DNA from: JAVBLY01 sp031553035 | Lineage (GTDB): Bacteria; Bacillota; Clostridia; Peptostreptococcales; Anaerovoracaceae | NCBI GenBank assembly: GCA_031553035.1 | Contig: JAVBLY010000006.1 | Location: 1 to 64,000, forward strand | Direction: 5' to 3' | DNA length: 64,000 bases | Shown: piece after piece, positions 43,246 through 51,811 of the stretch | Layout: each line of letters opens with the position of its first letter | Numbering within the stretch: position 1 is the stretch's first letter | Notes under the pieces: model-generated | The model's input: only the letters and a program-made list of their open reading frames with translations | Told to the model about the DNA's origin: nothing | Databases searched by the model: none | Position numbers and translations under genes: made by a program

Positions 43246-44679
43246 CTAAATCAGATCCTTAAATTTCGATAAATCTATTTCTTTTCCGGCTCTCTGTTCC
43301 TGGACTGCTATACGAACATCATCGTGTCTTTTCTTGCTCAGTGGATACTTAAGAACTATCAGTACTGTTATGAGATATATTCCACCGCATAAAAATGCAT
43401 ATAGATATTTGAGCCCGGCAAGTGTTTCCGGTGACTGTACAGCAGCATCGCTATATCCGATCAAAGTAAGTAATGTGCCAAGAACAGCCGCTCCTAAAGC
43501 ACCGCAGAATTTTTGAATAAAGGCAACTATTCCAAATACGATACCATCGATCCTCTTGCCTGTTTCAAGTTCAGTTACGTCGACACAGTCGGGGATCATT
43601 GCCCATGGGACCTGGTATACTGCCGCATTTCCCAAAGCCATAAGAAGTGCCAGTATATAAATTGAAATAATACTTCCCGGCTGGATAATAAACCCGATCA
43701 TCACTATCATTACGATTGCCTCAAGACCTATGGCTATGATCCATGCACCTTTTTTGGAAAACCGCTTCATTAGTTTATCGGTCACAAATGCACCGACGAT
43801 ACTTGCTACGCCAAACAGTAGAGTAACACTGGCAATTTGAGCGTCGTTCAACTCTGCGTAATTAGTGTAGTAAAAGACCTGCAGTGAATAGTTGATCGTA
43901 TTCGCAAAGATTGCGATCCCGAATACCAGCATGACTATTCTGGTAGGCTTGCTTCTGAAAACTCTCGCCACATCCTTGTAGGAGAATTTTTCGCTGTCTC
44001 CTCGATGTCTCTCATAGCCCTTAGTTACTTTCCACATACAGAAGATGAACAGTAGAGCGATAATCATGTAACATGCTATGGTCATACTCCAGCCTGAGTC
44101 TCCATTATCAAACAGACCGCCAAAATATGCGACAAGCATAAGTGTCGGACTGATCGCAACCGTAGCTGCAAGCCCGAAGTAATTTTTGAAAGTAGCAAGT
44201 GAAGCTCTTTCATCGTAGTCAACAGTCATTTCCGAGCCTAGGGCCGAACTTGAAATATCCAGCACTGTCTGGGCTGTATAGTAAAGCAGGATGATGATGA
44301 CAAAGTAGATCTTTGATGCCGTTTCGTCAAATCCCCAGTTTGTGAACAGCAGAATACTTATGCAGACAAATGGAATAGCTACCCCAATTATGAGCGGTCT
44401 TCGTCTTCCGCTTTTGAGTTTTAAATTGTCGGAAATCCCGCCGACTATCGGGTCGGTGATCGCATCCCACAAAGTACCAACAGATATCATTGCCCCTGCA
44501 AATGCAGCCGATAATCCTACCACATCTGTAAAAAAGTAAAGTCCGTAAAAACTGAATGCGGTCCACGTGATAAAACTGCAATAACCGGATAGTCCATATC
44601 CCAGCTTCACCTTAAAAGGCAGCTTCTCACTCAATTGGCCAGCATTGCTGTTATCCATAACATTAGCGTTATTTTCCAT
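43246..44679 (-). CDS. MFS transporter, glycoside-pentoside-hexuronide (GPH) type
   Basis: 477 residues with 12 membrane helices and GPH-family motifs (GDAITDPIVGGISDNLKLKSGRRRPLI, a cation-symport signature region). Transport of a small organic substrate with a cation is expected. The ATG at 44679 is used since an N-terminal extension upstream would be unlike the family. It is first in the operon and lies about 90 bases behind the sigma-54 promoter. Confidence 0.86.
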   Translation of the reverse strand: MENNANVMDNSNAGQLSEKLPFKVKLGYGLSGYCSFITWTAFSFYGLYFFTDVVGLSAAFAGAMISVGTLWDAITDPIVGGISDNLKLKSGRRRPLIIGVAIPFVCISILLFTNWGFDETASKIYFVIIILLYYTAQTVLDISSSALGSEMTVDYDERASLATFKNYFGLAATVAISPTLMLVAYFGGLFDNGDSGWSMTIACYMIIALLFIFCMWKVTKGYERHRGDSEKFSYKDVARVFRSKPTRIVMLVFGIAIFANTINYSLQVFYYTNYAELNDAQIASVTLLFGVASIVGAFVTDKLMKRFSKKGAWIIAIGLEAIVMIVMIGFIIQPGSIISIYILALLMALGNAAVYQVPWAMIPDCVDVTELETGKRIDGIVFGIVAFIQKFCGALGAAVLGTLLTLIGYSDAAVQSPETLAGLKYLYAFLCGGIYLITVLIVLKYPLSKKRHDDVRIAVQEQRAGKEIDLSKFKDLI

Positions 44680-44783
44680 AATTACCACTTTCCGGATCCT
44701 GTCGCCGATACATAAAGTGACACTTTCCGTCTCCTTCCTCTTATAACACAAATAATAAAAATAATATATCAGTGATAATACTC

Positions 44784-44799
44784 GCAACTTATATGCCAA
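44784..44799 (-). promoter_or_regulatory. Sigma-54 promoter (-24/-12)
   Basis: TTGGCATATAAGTTGC on the minus strand: the GG and GC dinucleotides are 10 bases apart as required. It drives the transporter-cyclase-ureohydrolase operon; no good sigma-A promoter is seen in this gap. Confidence 0.82.
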
Positions 44800-44943
44800 A
44801 CCAAAGATCGTTGGAATATCAATGGTTTTGGAGGATAAGGTTTTGATTTTGTATAGTGATCTATTCAAGAATGAATAATTTGCAGTAGGAGCAAATGGAT
44901 TCTGGTGATAAATAATCGTTGAAATTTAAAGAGAACAAGCGCC

Positions 44944-44984
44944 TATATTCACAAATGAATATAATATATTCATTTGTGAATATA
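44944..44984. promoter_or_regulatory. Tandem palindromic UAS for the sigma-54 activator
   Basis: A perfect 20-1-20 inverted repeat. Each arm is itself a palindrome, TATATTCA-N4-TGAATATA, so there are two identical operators 21 bases apart, on the same face of the helix. They lie 145-200 bases upstream of the -24 element, the usual place for enhancer-binding proteins, and overlap the last codons of the regulator gene. Confidence 0.82.
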
Positions 44985-46367
44985 TTTCCGGATTTTTCTT
45001 ACCGCCGTTGGCTGGCTTATCTTCAATTCCTTCGCCACACCTACTGTAGTTCCTGTTTTTTCAAAAGCAGCTTTGACGTATTCAGCTTCAAGTTTTTCTA
45101 CGGCATCAGTAAGACTCTGCTCGCTTGCAGGTTTATCTTTTGCTGAATTATTAAGGATCGTTTTTGGGAGATCGTTTATTTCTATGACGTGATTTTCTGA
45201 TGTTATAAGAATTCTTTCGAGGACATTCTCAAGCTCCCTTACGTTGCCGGGCCAATCGTATTCATATAGTACGTTGTAGACTTCTTGAGAAAGAGTTTTG
45301 CTGATATGATTTTTTGCATTTATCTGATCTACCAGATATGTGGTCAGTGGCAATATATCCTCCCGGCATTCTCTTAAAGGCGGAACTTCAATGGATATGA
45401 CATTAAGCCGGTAATATAGATCCTCTCTGAACAGCCCCTTTTGCATAAGGCATTCAAGATTTTGATTGGTTGCAGCAATGAGTCTGAAATCGACGGGTAA
45501 TGTCTGAACTCCTCCAACCCGGGTGATGACTTTTTCCTGTATTACTTTAAGTATCTTTACCTGCAGGTTAAGGGGGAGTTCTCCGATCTCATCGAGAAAA
45601 AGAGTCCCTCCGTTTGCTGATTCGATAAGACCGACTTTCCCTTCTTTTTGTGCTCCGGTAAATGATCCTCCTTCATAACCGAAAAGTTCGGATTCAAGAA
45701 GGTTAGCTGGTATGGCTCCGCAGTTGATGTCAATGAACGGACCATTAGCCCGGGGGCTTTTTAAATGAATGGAGGATGCAAAAAGGGTTTTCCCTACGCC
45801 TGACTCTCCCGTGATCAAGACATTGGTGTCAAAGTTGGCGACCCTGTTTATGGTGTTCATTATATCTTTGGTCTTTTTATCCACGGTTATTATAGATTCA
45901 TTGCTTACGCTTTCGCTTCGCAGTTTTGCAAGTTCGGTCTTGTAGCGTTCGAACTTTGTTTCCAGTTCGGAGTATTGCTTTTCAAGATTGAAATAATCGG
46001 TCACATCGCGGGAATAGCTGACCACCTGCTTTATTCGGCCGTTTTCATCATGGACAGGGGATGCTGTGACAACAATATCCCTGCCGGCTTTATTCTTCTG
46101 GGCCATTGTGACCTTTTCATCTCTTTTAAGGACTATGGCCGTGACAGAAGGTCTGAAATAACCGTCCTTTTCAAGATCAGCCACATTTTTTCCGATGGCA
46201 TGATTCTTGTCCAGACCATAGACTTTTTCGAAGGTACTGCTGGCGTGGGTGATTATGCCGTCGCCATTGACGATGAGGATATCATCATGGATGGCGTCCA
46301 GTATCTCATCAAATTCAGATTTCGGGATAAACTCCCTATCATCGATTGTATTATTTTTAGTGCTCAT
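44970..46367 (-). CDS. Sigma-54-dependent enhancer-binding regulator (PAS-AAA-HTH)
   Basis: 465 residues. A PAS sensor domain (about 17-125), a short coiled coil, the AAA domain with Walker A GESGVGKT (187-194), the sigma-54 contact loop GSFTGA (234-239) and Walker B FLDE (257-260), then a Fis/TyrR-type helix-turn-helix at 435-465. It activates the neighbouring operon, whose -24/-12 promoter and UAS lie in the gap just downstream. The PAS domain suggests a small ligand, perhaps the transported substrate. Start uncertain: ATG 46385 is an alternative; neither has a clear ribosome site. Confidence 0.9.
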   Translation of the reverse strand: MSTKNNTIDDREFIPKSEFDEILDAIHDDILIVNGDGIITHASSTFEKVYGLDKNHAIGKNVADLEKDGYFRPSVTAIVLKRDEKVTMAQKNKAGRDIVVTASPVHDENGRIKQVVSYSRDVTDYFNLEKQYSELETKFERYKTELAKLRSESVSNESIITVDKKTKDIMNTINRVANFDTNVLITGESGVGKTLFASSIHLKSPRANGPFIDINCGAIPANLLESELFGYEGGSFTGAQKEGKVGLIESANGGTLFLDEIGELPLNLQVKILKVIQEKVITRVGGVQTLPVDFRLIAATNQNLECLMQKGLFREDLYYRLNVISIEVPPLRECREDILPLTTYLVDQINAKNHISKTLSQEVYNVLYEYDWPGNVRELENVLERILITSENHVIEINDLPKTILNNSAKDKPASEQSLTDAVEKLEAEYVKAAFEKTGTTVGVAKELKISQPTAVRKIRKYIHK

Positions 46368-46493
46368 GTATAGATAATAAAACATAGACCGGCAAATGTC
46401 TAATGGAGATTTACGTAATACATAAGGCTTATGGAGTAGTAAATTATATCAGCAAATGGTTAGACAGAAAAAATAGCGACGACTAACCTAAAG

Positions 46494-46525
46494 AAAACCC
46501 CGGGATCACTCCTCCCAGGGTTTTT
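46494..46525. terminator. Terminator of the SOS cassette
   Basis: AAAACCC-C-GGG / CCC-A-GGGTTTTT stem with an eight-base loop, downstream of the last gene of the cassette. Confidence 0.75.
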
Positions 46526-46591
46526 GATTAATCTGATCTACTCGAAACCGTTTATTGCCTGATTACTTTATAACATATTTTGTATATATTT

Positions 46592-47155
46592 TCAATCATC
46601 CTTCGGTCTTTTTTTAAGTTCCGGCGAGTTCATCTCAAGTATCTGTTTCGCTTCGTCGGTCTCATTTAACCACAGGGTGAGCTGATCTCCGGTGAGGATT
46701 ACGGGCATACGACCATGCACTTCTTTCATGGACTCATTGGCTCCATGGGTCAGAACCACCATGCATAGTTCGTTGTCATAATATTCATAAAGTCCCGCAA
46801 GATATAGGATCGATTCGTCGGGCAGTTCAAAGAAGTATTTTATCTTGGTCTTTGTCTTAGTCCACTCGAAAAAACCGGAGGTCGGTACCACGCATCGTTT
46901 GCCCCCCATAGAGCGGCGGAACATAGCCTTCTCCCCGGCAGTTTCCGCCCGCGCATTGAAGATCTGCTGGCCCTTTTTAAATCCAGGATATCCCCATTTG
47001 GCAGGTGCCGGACCGTCTTTTTTGATGATAGGGACTATGTCGGTTGGAAATATCTCGCCATCCTTCATGATTACACCGGGGTAGCGCCTTTCGATCTCTG
47101 CGATGGCCTCCTTGATGTCTTCGATTGTTGAGTCGATAAAATACCTTCCACACAT
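46592..47155 (-). CDS. yedK: SOS response-associated peptidase family (YedK/HMCES)
   Basis: 187 residues. Cys2 follows the initiator Met in MCGRY, which is the residue that crosslinks to abasic sites in single-stranded DNA. The other active-site parts, FNARAET, SGFFEW and the HGRMPVIL histidine, are present. It protects abasic sites during replication. It is the last gene of a LexA-controlled cassette behind a translesion polymerase. Confidence 0.93.
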   Translation of the reverse strand: MCGRYFIDSTIEDIKEAIAEIERRYPGVIMKDGEIFPTDIVPIIKKDGPAPAKWGYPGFKKGQQIFNARAETAGEKAMFRRSMGGKRCVVPTSGFFEWTKTKTKIKYFFELPDESILYLAGLYEYYDNELCMVVLTHGANESMKEVHGRMPVILTGDQLTLWLNETDEAKQILEMNSPELKKRPKDD

Positions 47156-47259
47156 CTTGCTTGTCCTTTTCCCGAATAACTGTGTTGTTACTCATTCGCA
47201 TCTTCGTTGCGTACGTCTGGATAACAGCCTTTTTTTTAAACCCCTCCAATTCGACGGGT

Positions 47260-47520
47260 TTAGATCTTATAAAGATCCCACTGGTATTCGACTAATTTAT
47301 ATCTTAATTCATATTGTTTCTCTGTGCCGTCTACGACACTCTGGCACCTGTAAATCAAAGCCATGGTTCCTGCTCTTTTTATCTCCTCGACGGAAAAAAT
47401 TTTGCTAATTTTTATAGTTTGAATATCATCGTCTTCTTCTATTCTGAACTTCTTGGGGATAGGTTTTTCATTCTTGATGAACGTAGCATTCACATCGATG
47501 GGTTTTGCAACGATCTTCAT
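47260..47520 (-). CDS. Small protein of the translesion cassette
   Basis: 86-residue protein without a recognised domain, mixed beta and helix. Its start overlaps the polymerase stop by four bases. Small genes in this place beside Y-family polymerases in Firmicutes (YolD-like ones, for example) are thought to act as polymerase accessory proteins; this one does not show a clear YolD pattern. Confidence 0.65.
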   Translation of the reverse strand: MKIVAKPIDVNATFIKNEKPIPKKFRIEEDDDIQTIKISKIFSVEEIKRAGTMALIYRCQSVVDGTEKQYELRYKLVEYQWDLYKI

Positions 47521-48776
47521 GATTCGTGACCTCCCATCATCAAATATTCATTTTCCCGGACTCCGCCCTGTATTGGGTCCACATCGGTGTTCACGAAGGT
47601 GCCGCGCTCTATTATCCGATTCCCGTATTTTTCTCTTATGGTGTCTACCGTCATATCCAGTCTCTCGATGAGCACCGGATCCTTTCCGTCAAAAAAACAG
47701 ACCTGCCGATGACCTTCCTTTGTGAGCTCCCCCACATGGACGCCGATCTTTCTAAGGGATTCACCCTGCCATGCTTCCTCAAACAGCTTCGCAGCTTCAT
47801 TATATATCTCGGACGTGGAGTTGATGGGGCGCCATAATCTATGTTGATGACCATAGCTTTTCTTTGAAAAGTCGGACGGCCTGACATAGATAGATACAAC
47901 TGACCCGTAGGATCTTAGTTTCCTTAGGCGCATTCCAACTTTTTCCGTTAGGGCCAGCATGACCTCGCGGGCATCCCTGATATTCTTTACATCGTAGGGA
48001 ATTGTCGTGCTGTTTCCAACGCCCTTCTGATCGATACTGTCGTTCAAAGTCACCTGTGAAAAGTCTATGCCGTTTGCAAAATTCCACACAGTCCTGCCAT
48101 GGACGTTGTGGAGCAACGCCTGAAGTTTGGGAAGATCGAACTTTGCTATCTCACCGATAGTGGTCACACCCACCTGGTGAAGTTTTTTCTTTGTTGCCCG
48201 CCCCACCCAGAAAAGTTCTCCCACCGGAAGGGGCCACATCTTTTCCTCTATTTCATTGGTAAAAAGAGTGTGGGTCATGTCCGGTTTTTTAAGCTCGGAT
48301 GCCATCTTTGCCAAAATCTTATTGGTGGATATCCCCACATTTACAGTGAAGCCCAGTTCATCCTCCATTGTCTTTCTTATATGATCCGCCGTTTCCACAG
48401 GATCACCGAACAGCTTTTCCGATGCGGAATAGTCGAGGTAACATTCGTCGATGCTGTATCTCTCAATGAGAGGTGAATATCTTTCCAGTATCTTGAACAT
48501 CTCCTCGCTGCAGTTTGTATAAAGATCATAGTCAGGTCTGAAAAGCCTGAGATGGGGACATTTTTGCCTTGCCGCAAATACGCTTTCTCCCGTATAGATT
48601 TTGTACTTCTTTGCGGGGATGGATTTTGTCAGAACGATGCCGTGCCTCTTCTCCGGATTCCCGCATATGACAGCGGGGATAGTCCGGATGTCCAGAGTTT
48701 CTCCGGACTCCAGCATATTTACGGCTGTCCACGACAGGTAGGCCGAGTTTGCATCGATGTGGAAAATAACTGACAT
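47517..48776 (-). CDS. Y-family DNA polymerase (DinB/UmuC-like)
   Basis: 419-residue translesion polymerase. The catalytic acids are in FHIDANSAYLSW (palm start) and YSIDECYLDYS; helix-hairpin-helix and little-finger regions follow (LPVGELFWVGRATKKKL, SDFSKKSYGHQHRL). The start at 48776 has AAGGAGC upstream. The promoter holds a perfect LexA box, so it is an SOS gene. It is closer to UmuC/ImuB-type Gram-positive polymerases than to Pol IV of enterics. Confidence 0.92.
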   Translation of the reverse strand: MSVIFHIDANSAYLSWTAVNMLESGETLDIRTIPAVICGNPEKRHGIVLTKSIPAKKYKIYTGESVFAARQKCPHLRLFRPDYDLYTNCSEEMFKILERYSPLIERYSIDECYLDYSASEKLFGDPVETADHIRKTMEDELGFTVNVGISTNKILAKMASELKKPDMTHTLFTNEIEEKMWPLPVGELFWVGRATKKKLHQVGVTTIGEIAKFDLPKLQALLHNVHGRTVWNFANGIDFSQVTLNDSIDQKGVGNSTTIPYDVKNIRDAREVMLALTEKVGMRLRKLRSYGSVVSIYVRPSDFSKKSYGHQHRLWRPINSTSEIYNEAAKLFEEAWQGESLRKIGVHVGELTKEGHRQVCFFDGKDPVLIERLDMTVDTIREKYGNRIIERGTFVNTDVDPIQGGVRENEYLMMGGHES

Positions 48777-48804
48777 AGTACGCTCCTTGAATGCTCTTTT
48801 TTTG

Positions 48805-48834
48805 ATAATAACACGAACATACGTTCGCATTCAA
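48805..48834 (-). promoter_or_regulatory. SOS promoter with LexA box
   Basis: TTGAAT (48829-48834) and TATTAT (48805-48810), 18-base spacer, on the minus strand. The spacer holds CGAACATACGTTCG (48814-48827), a perfect Gram-positive LexA/DinR site. Confidence 0.92.
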
Positions 48835-48935
48835 TAGTTTTACCGCAATAAACAGCAAAAACTTTAACAAAATTTTAAGAAAGAGGCAGGATATTCTTAA
48901 TGTTCACAATATATAGTGTGGTTATAAGAAAGACG

Positions 48936-49049
48936 GGTAAGGTCAAACAAGCACTGCCGGTTCTTACAAAATCAAAGATTTTGAGAACCTTAGTATTGGA
49001 CCTACCGACGGTTTCTGAAAGAAACCGGGTTAGGTCTCAGGAGTGGGAA
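48936..49049 (+). ncRNA. Structured leader RNA, copy B (riboswitch-like candidate)
   Basis: 5' leader of the gene at 49,050. P1 GGT(a)AGGTC (48936-48944) pairs with GACCTACC (48989-48996) with one bulge; P2 GGTTCT with AGAACC is capped by CAAAATC-AAA-GATTTTG, a hairpin unlike that of copy A in every base pair but equally perfect; P3 GGTTTC-TGAAA-GAAACC. GGTTAGGTC before the CAGGAG ribosome site can compete for GACCTACC. From the P2 3' strand to the ribosome site the two copies differ at almost only loop positions. Confidence 0.75.
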
Positions 49050-49607
49050 ATGAATTATTTATACATAACGCAAAACAAAAATGCAGCTCAGTATGCCATA
49101 TCTCTGGATGAAATATTCCTGACCCTTTACGGCTTCAGCAAAAGAAAAAAGCTGACTTCGTCTATAACAGGCAAGGATGTCCCGGGGGTGGTGTACAGAA
49201 TAAGCGTCACACCCGAACAGCATGATGCGGTGAGAGATATACTATGCGACTTTCTTATGGAGAGTCACAAGTACAGATATCGCCTGCGCAGAGGCTATGA
49301 GAATTTTTCTTCTGCAGAGTTTATCACATATATACTGGACAGAGCAGGAATAATAAACTTCGATGATTCAATTAACGGCATTGCTGAAGAGGATCTTGAG
49401 GGGCTGGCAGAATTTGATGCCGTGGATACAATCTACGAAGGGGATCTTAAGAAATATGTGGCGGAAAAAAGATACGAATCGGAAGGCAGCCTTTCTAATA
49501 TCAGACATTTAAATACAGTAAAAAAGAACAAAAAAGTAGTGGAGCACGGCACCGCCCAGTACGAATATGTGCCACACGAGATGCAGGAACTTATGACCGC
49601 CGACTAG
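49050..49607 (+). CDS. Peptidase-like (NlpC/P60-superfamily, YiiX/YycO-type) protein lacking catalytic residues
   Basis: 185 residues. The layout recalls uncharacterised clostridial proteins of the permuted NlpC/P60 superfamily, with AQYAISLDEIFLTLYGFSKRK where HVSIALD-x-MYSFARK is usual, and FSSAEFITYIL where YFCSQFV is usual. Both the catalytic His (Gln here) and the Cys (Ser here) are therefore missing. The family assignment is from memory of the pattern and is moderate. The last 33 codons run antisense to the end of the hemolysin III gene. Translation is probably controlled by the leader RNA. Confidence 0.55.
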   Translation: MNYLYITQNKNAAQYAISLDEIFLTLYGFSKRKKLTSSITGKDVPGVVYRISVTPEQHDAVRDILCDFLMESHKYRYRLRRGYENFSSAEFITYILDRAGIINFDDSINGIAEEDLEGLAEFDAVDTIYEGDLKKYVAEKRYESEGSLSNIRHLNTVKKNKKVVEHGTAQYEYVPHEMQELMTAD

Positions 49608-50162
49608 ATAGAATACCACGCCTACGGAGTAAAGAACTCCTCCTCCCACCAGCAATGCCAGGGCGGGAACAGGCAGCACATCCATGAGCTGACCCATGAT
49701 AAAAACGGCGCTCCAGCCCATGAAAAGATAGAACACCATGGACAGGATGTGGAACTTCTTTAGATCGATGATATTGAGAATGATTCCCAAAAGAGTCATG
49801 AATATGACGAATCCCCAGACCCACCATGACGCAGTTGTCCGAAGAAGCGATAAACATATTGGAGTATACGTACCCAATATGAGAATATATACAGAAGAGT
49901 GATCCAGAATCTGGAACACTCTTTTTACTTTAAGATTTTTGAATGAGTGATAGAGAGTGGACATTGTGAAAAGAAGGATCAGGCTGAATCCATATATACA
50001 ACAACTCACCACGGTCATTGCGTCGCCTTTCAGTGCGGCAAATACTATGAGCACCGCGGTCCCTGCTATTGCAAGGGCAGACCCAAAGCCGTGGGAGATG
50101 CCGTTGGCGGTTTCTTCCTTTCTGTTCTGGTCGTTGAAGTTGGTCACATCAGTTAACTTCAT
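49509..50162 (-). CDS. Hemolysin III / PAQR-type membrane protein
   Basis: 217-residue membrane protein with seven helices and the family metal-site histidines (NGISHGFGS, STLYHSF, HLVWHIFVLGGAVLHY). Bacterial members are thought to affect membrane lipids or fluidity; haemolytic activity is not general. Its conserved last helix is coded in the 99 bases that overlap the 3' end of the opposite gene. The start overlaps the stop of the DMT gene by four bases. Confidence 0.9.
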   Translation of the reverse strand: MKLTDVTNFNDQNRKEETANGISHGFGSALAIAGTAVLIVFAALKGDAMTVVSCCIYGFSLILLFTMSTLYHSFKNLKVKRVFQILDHSSVYILILGTYTPICLSLLRTTASWWVWGFVIFMTLLGIILNIIDLKKFHILSMVFYLFMGWSAVFIMGQLMDVLPVPALALLVGGGVLYSVGVVFYLVGGHKFLHLVWHIFVLGGAVLHYFFVLFYCI

Positions 50163-51106
50163 GGCAATCTGGTCTCCTGTTCGTCACCCTTTTTCCACTT
50201 AAAGTTGATCTGAGCTATCACTATCGCCCCGAATATGAGAGCACACCCTGTGAGCCGGACAGGCGACATCCTCTCCCCAAGTATCATGGCTCCGAACATT
50301 GCCCCGAAGACCGATTCGAGGCTTAATACAATGGCAGCGATGGACGGAGGGACGTTCTTCTGCGCTATTATCTGAAGTGAGTAAGGCAGTGCCATGGCGA
50401 TAAATGCCGATACCATAAGAGGCCAGAATGCATTCATAATTCCTTCCAGAGAGTTCCCCGATTCAAATATAAGACCTAATATGAGATTAAGAAGGCCCGC
50501 CACAAGAGCCTGGATCATGCTCAGAAAAAGACCGTTGGATCCCGGCGAAAATTTGCCGATGATCAGTATCTGAAGAGCAAATGATAGCGCACATAAAAGA
50601 GCCAGAATATCACTTGTGGACATTGAAAAATTTCCGGCTCCTCCGATGAGATAAATGCCGATCACGGCGACTACTGCGCCTATCCATACTTTAGGCTGTA
50701 CTTTTGTTTTTAAAAAAACAGCGCTTATTATAGGAACCATTATAGTATAAAGTGCAGTAAAAAATGCAGTTTTACCTGCGGTGCCGGAGACCAGGGCAAG
50801 CTGCTGAAACAGACCCCCCAGACCCAGAACGATCCCCATACATGTGCCTCCAAGTATCTGAGCTTTAAGAGAATGCAATTTCATTCCGCTTTCAGATATG
50901 GTGGGGTCCAGTTTCCCTTTTTGAAAAATCACATATATTATTACTATGAATACGAACCCAAGCAGGAACCTCAGTCCATTGAAGAACAATGGCGTAATAT
51001 AAAGAAGACCGATCTTTCTTGCCGTAAAGCTGGTGCCCCAGCAAAGAGCGGTGATTAATAATAATGCAGTAGATATTATTTCTTTCTTTTTCGATAAATT
51101 TGTCAT
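50159..51106 (-). CDS. EamA/DMT-family transporter
   Basis: 315 residues with ten membrane helices in two EamA repeats (CWGTSFTARKIGL and, in the second half, LESVFGAMFGAMILGERMSPVRLTGCALI). DMT exporters move amino acids, nucleobases or other metabolites; substrate is unknown. It is coupled to hemolysin III by an ATGA-type overlap. Confidence 0.88.
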   Translation of the reverse strand: MTNLSKKKEIISTALLLITALCWGTSFTARKIGLLYITPLFFNGLRFLLGFVFIVIIYVIFQKGKLDPTISESGMKLHSLKAQILGGTCMGIVLGLGGLFQQLALVSGTAGKTAFFTALYTIMVPIISAVFLKTKVQPKVWIGAVVAVIGIYLIGGAGNFSMSTSDILALLCALSFALQILIIGKFSPGSNGLFLSMIQALVAGLLNLILGLIFESGNSLEGIMNAFWPLMVSAFIAMALPYSLQIIAQKNVPPSIAAIVLSLESVFGAMFGAMILGERMSPVRLTGCALIFGAIVIAQINFKWKKGDEQETRLP

Positions 51107-51196
51107 TCGTATATTCTATCATACTTTTCTCCAAACAAAATGAGAAGCTGATATAATGATAGTAGTGAAATGTGTTATGGAAAGGTAGGAGAACAA

Positions 51197-51739
51197 ATGA
51201 AAGTATTATTACTAAACGGGAGTCCAAGAGATGGAAATACCAAATTTGCCGTCGATCTTGTTGGAAAGACAATAGGTGAAAACATAGATGGTGCCGAGGT
51301 GGATGTTGTTGATATCGAGCGTCTGGGAATAAGTCCATGTACAGGCTGCAATATCTGCATCGACAATGACGGCGTTTGCGTTTTCGATGACGATATGACC
51401 GACCTGATCGAAAAAATAAGAGATGCTGACATTATAGTATTCGGCTCACCTGTGTATTGGTGGGGAATCACGGCACAGCTCAAAGCAGTCATCGACAGGA
51501 TGTACGCAATGCTGGGCAAACCGGGCAAAGCCGAGAAGAAAATAGGCCTGATTATTACCGGGCAGGATACTCTTGACGGTCCTCAGTATGGTCTTATCAG
51601 CGGACAATTCAAATGCATAAGCGAATATCTTAAGTGGGATATGGTATTTGACAAGGCTATATCCGCTGACGGTCCCGAAGATGTGAAGAATAATGAAGAA
51701 GTAGTCGCCGAGCTCAGCCAGCTCTGGAAGAAGATCTAA
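51197..51739 (+). CDS. NADPH-dependent FMN reductase-like flavoprotein
   Basis: 180-residue flavodoxin-like oxidoreductase. The FMN phosphate loop is NGSPRDGNTKFA (residues 6-17), a CTGCNICID cysteine pair follows at about 49-57, and GSPVYWWGITAQLKAVIDR binds the isoalloxazine ring. Iron-sulfur flavoproteins and related reductases share this pattern; with only a CxxC, a cluster is not certain. AGGAG precedes the ATG. Confidence 0.86.
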   Translation: MKVLLLNGSPRDGNTKFAVDLVGKTIGENIDGAEVDVVDIERLGISPCTGCNICIDNDGVCVFDDDMTDLIEKIRDADIIVFGSPVYWWGITAQLKAVIDRMYAMLGKPGKAEKKIGLIITGQDTLDGPQYGLISGQFKCISEYLKWDMVFDKAISADGPEDVKNNEEVVAELSQLWKKI

Positions 51740-51763
51740 GCGCGACCAAACATAACTTATTTA

Positions 51764-51792
51764 GTGACATTTGTCTCTCCTGATTGTTATAT
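51764..51792 (+). promoter_or_regulatory. Promoter of the first ECF module
   Basis: GTGACA (51764-51769), 17 bases, TTATAT (51787-51792). The same spacing and the following TAxTAGGAGAGG recur before the second module. Confidence 0.55.
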
Positions 51793-51811
51793 TATTAGGA
51801 GAGGCATTTTT

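Noticed and set aside
46386..46475. Inverted TGTCTAA ... TTAGACA upstream of the sigma-54 regulator
   Set aside because: Seven-base arms about 60 bases apart are expected by chance at this composition.
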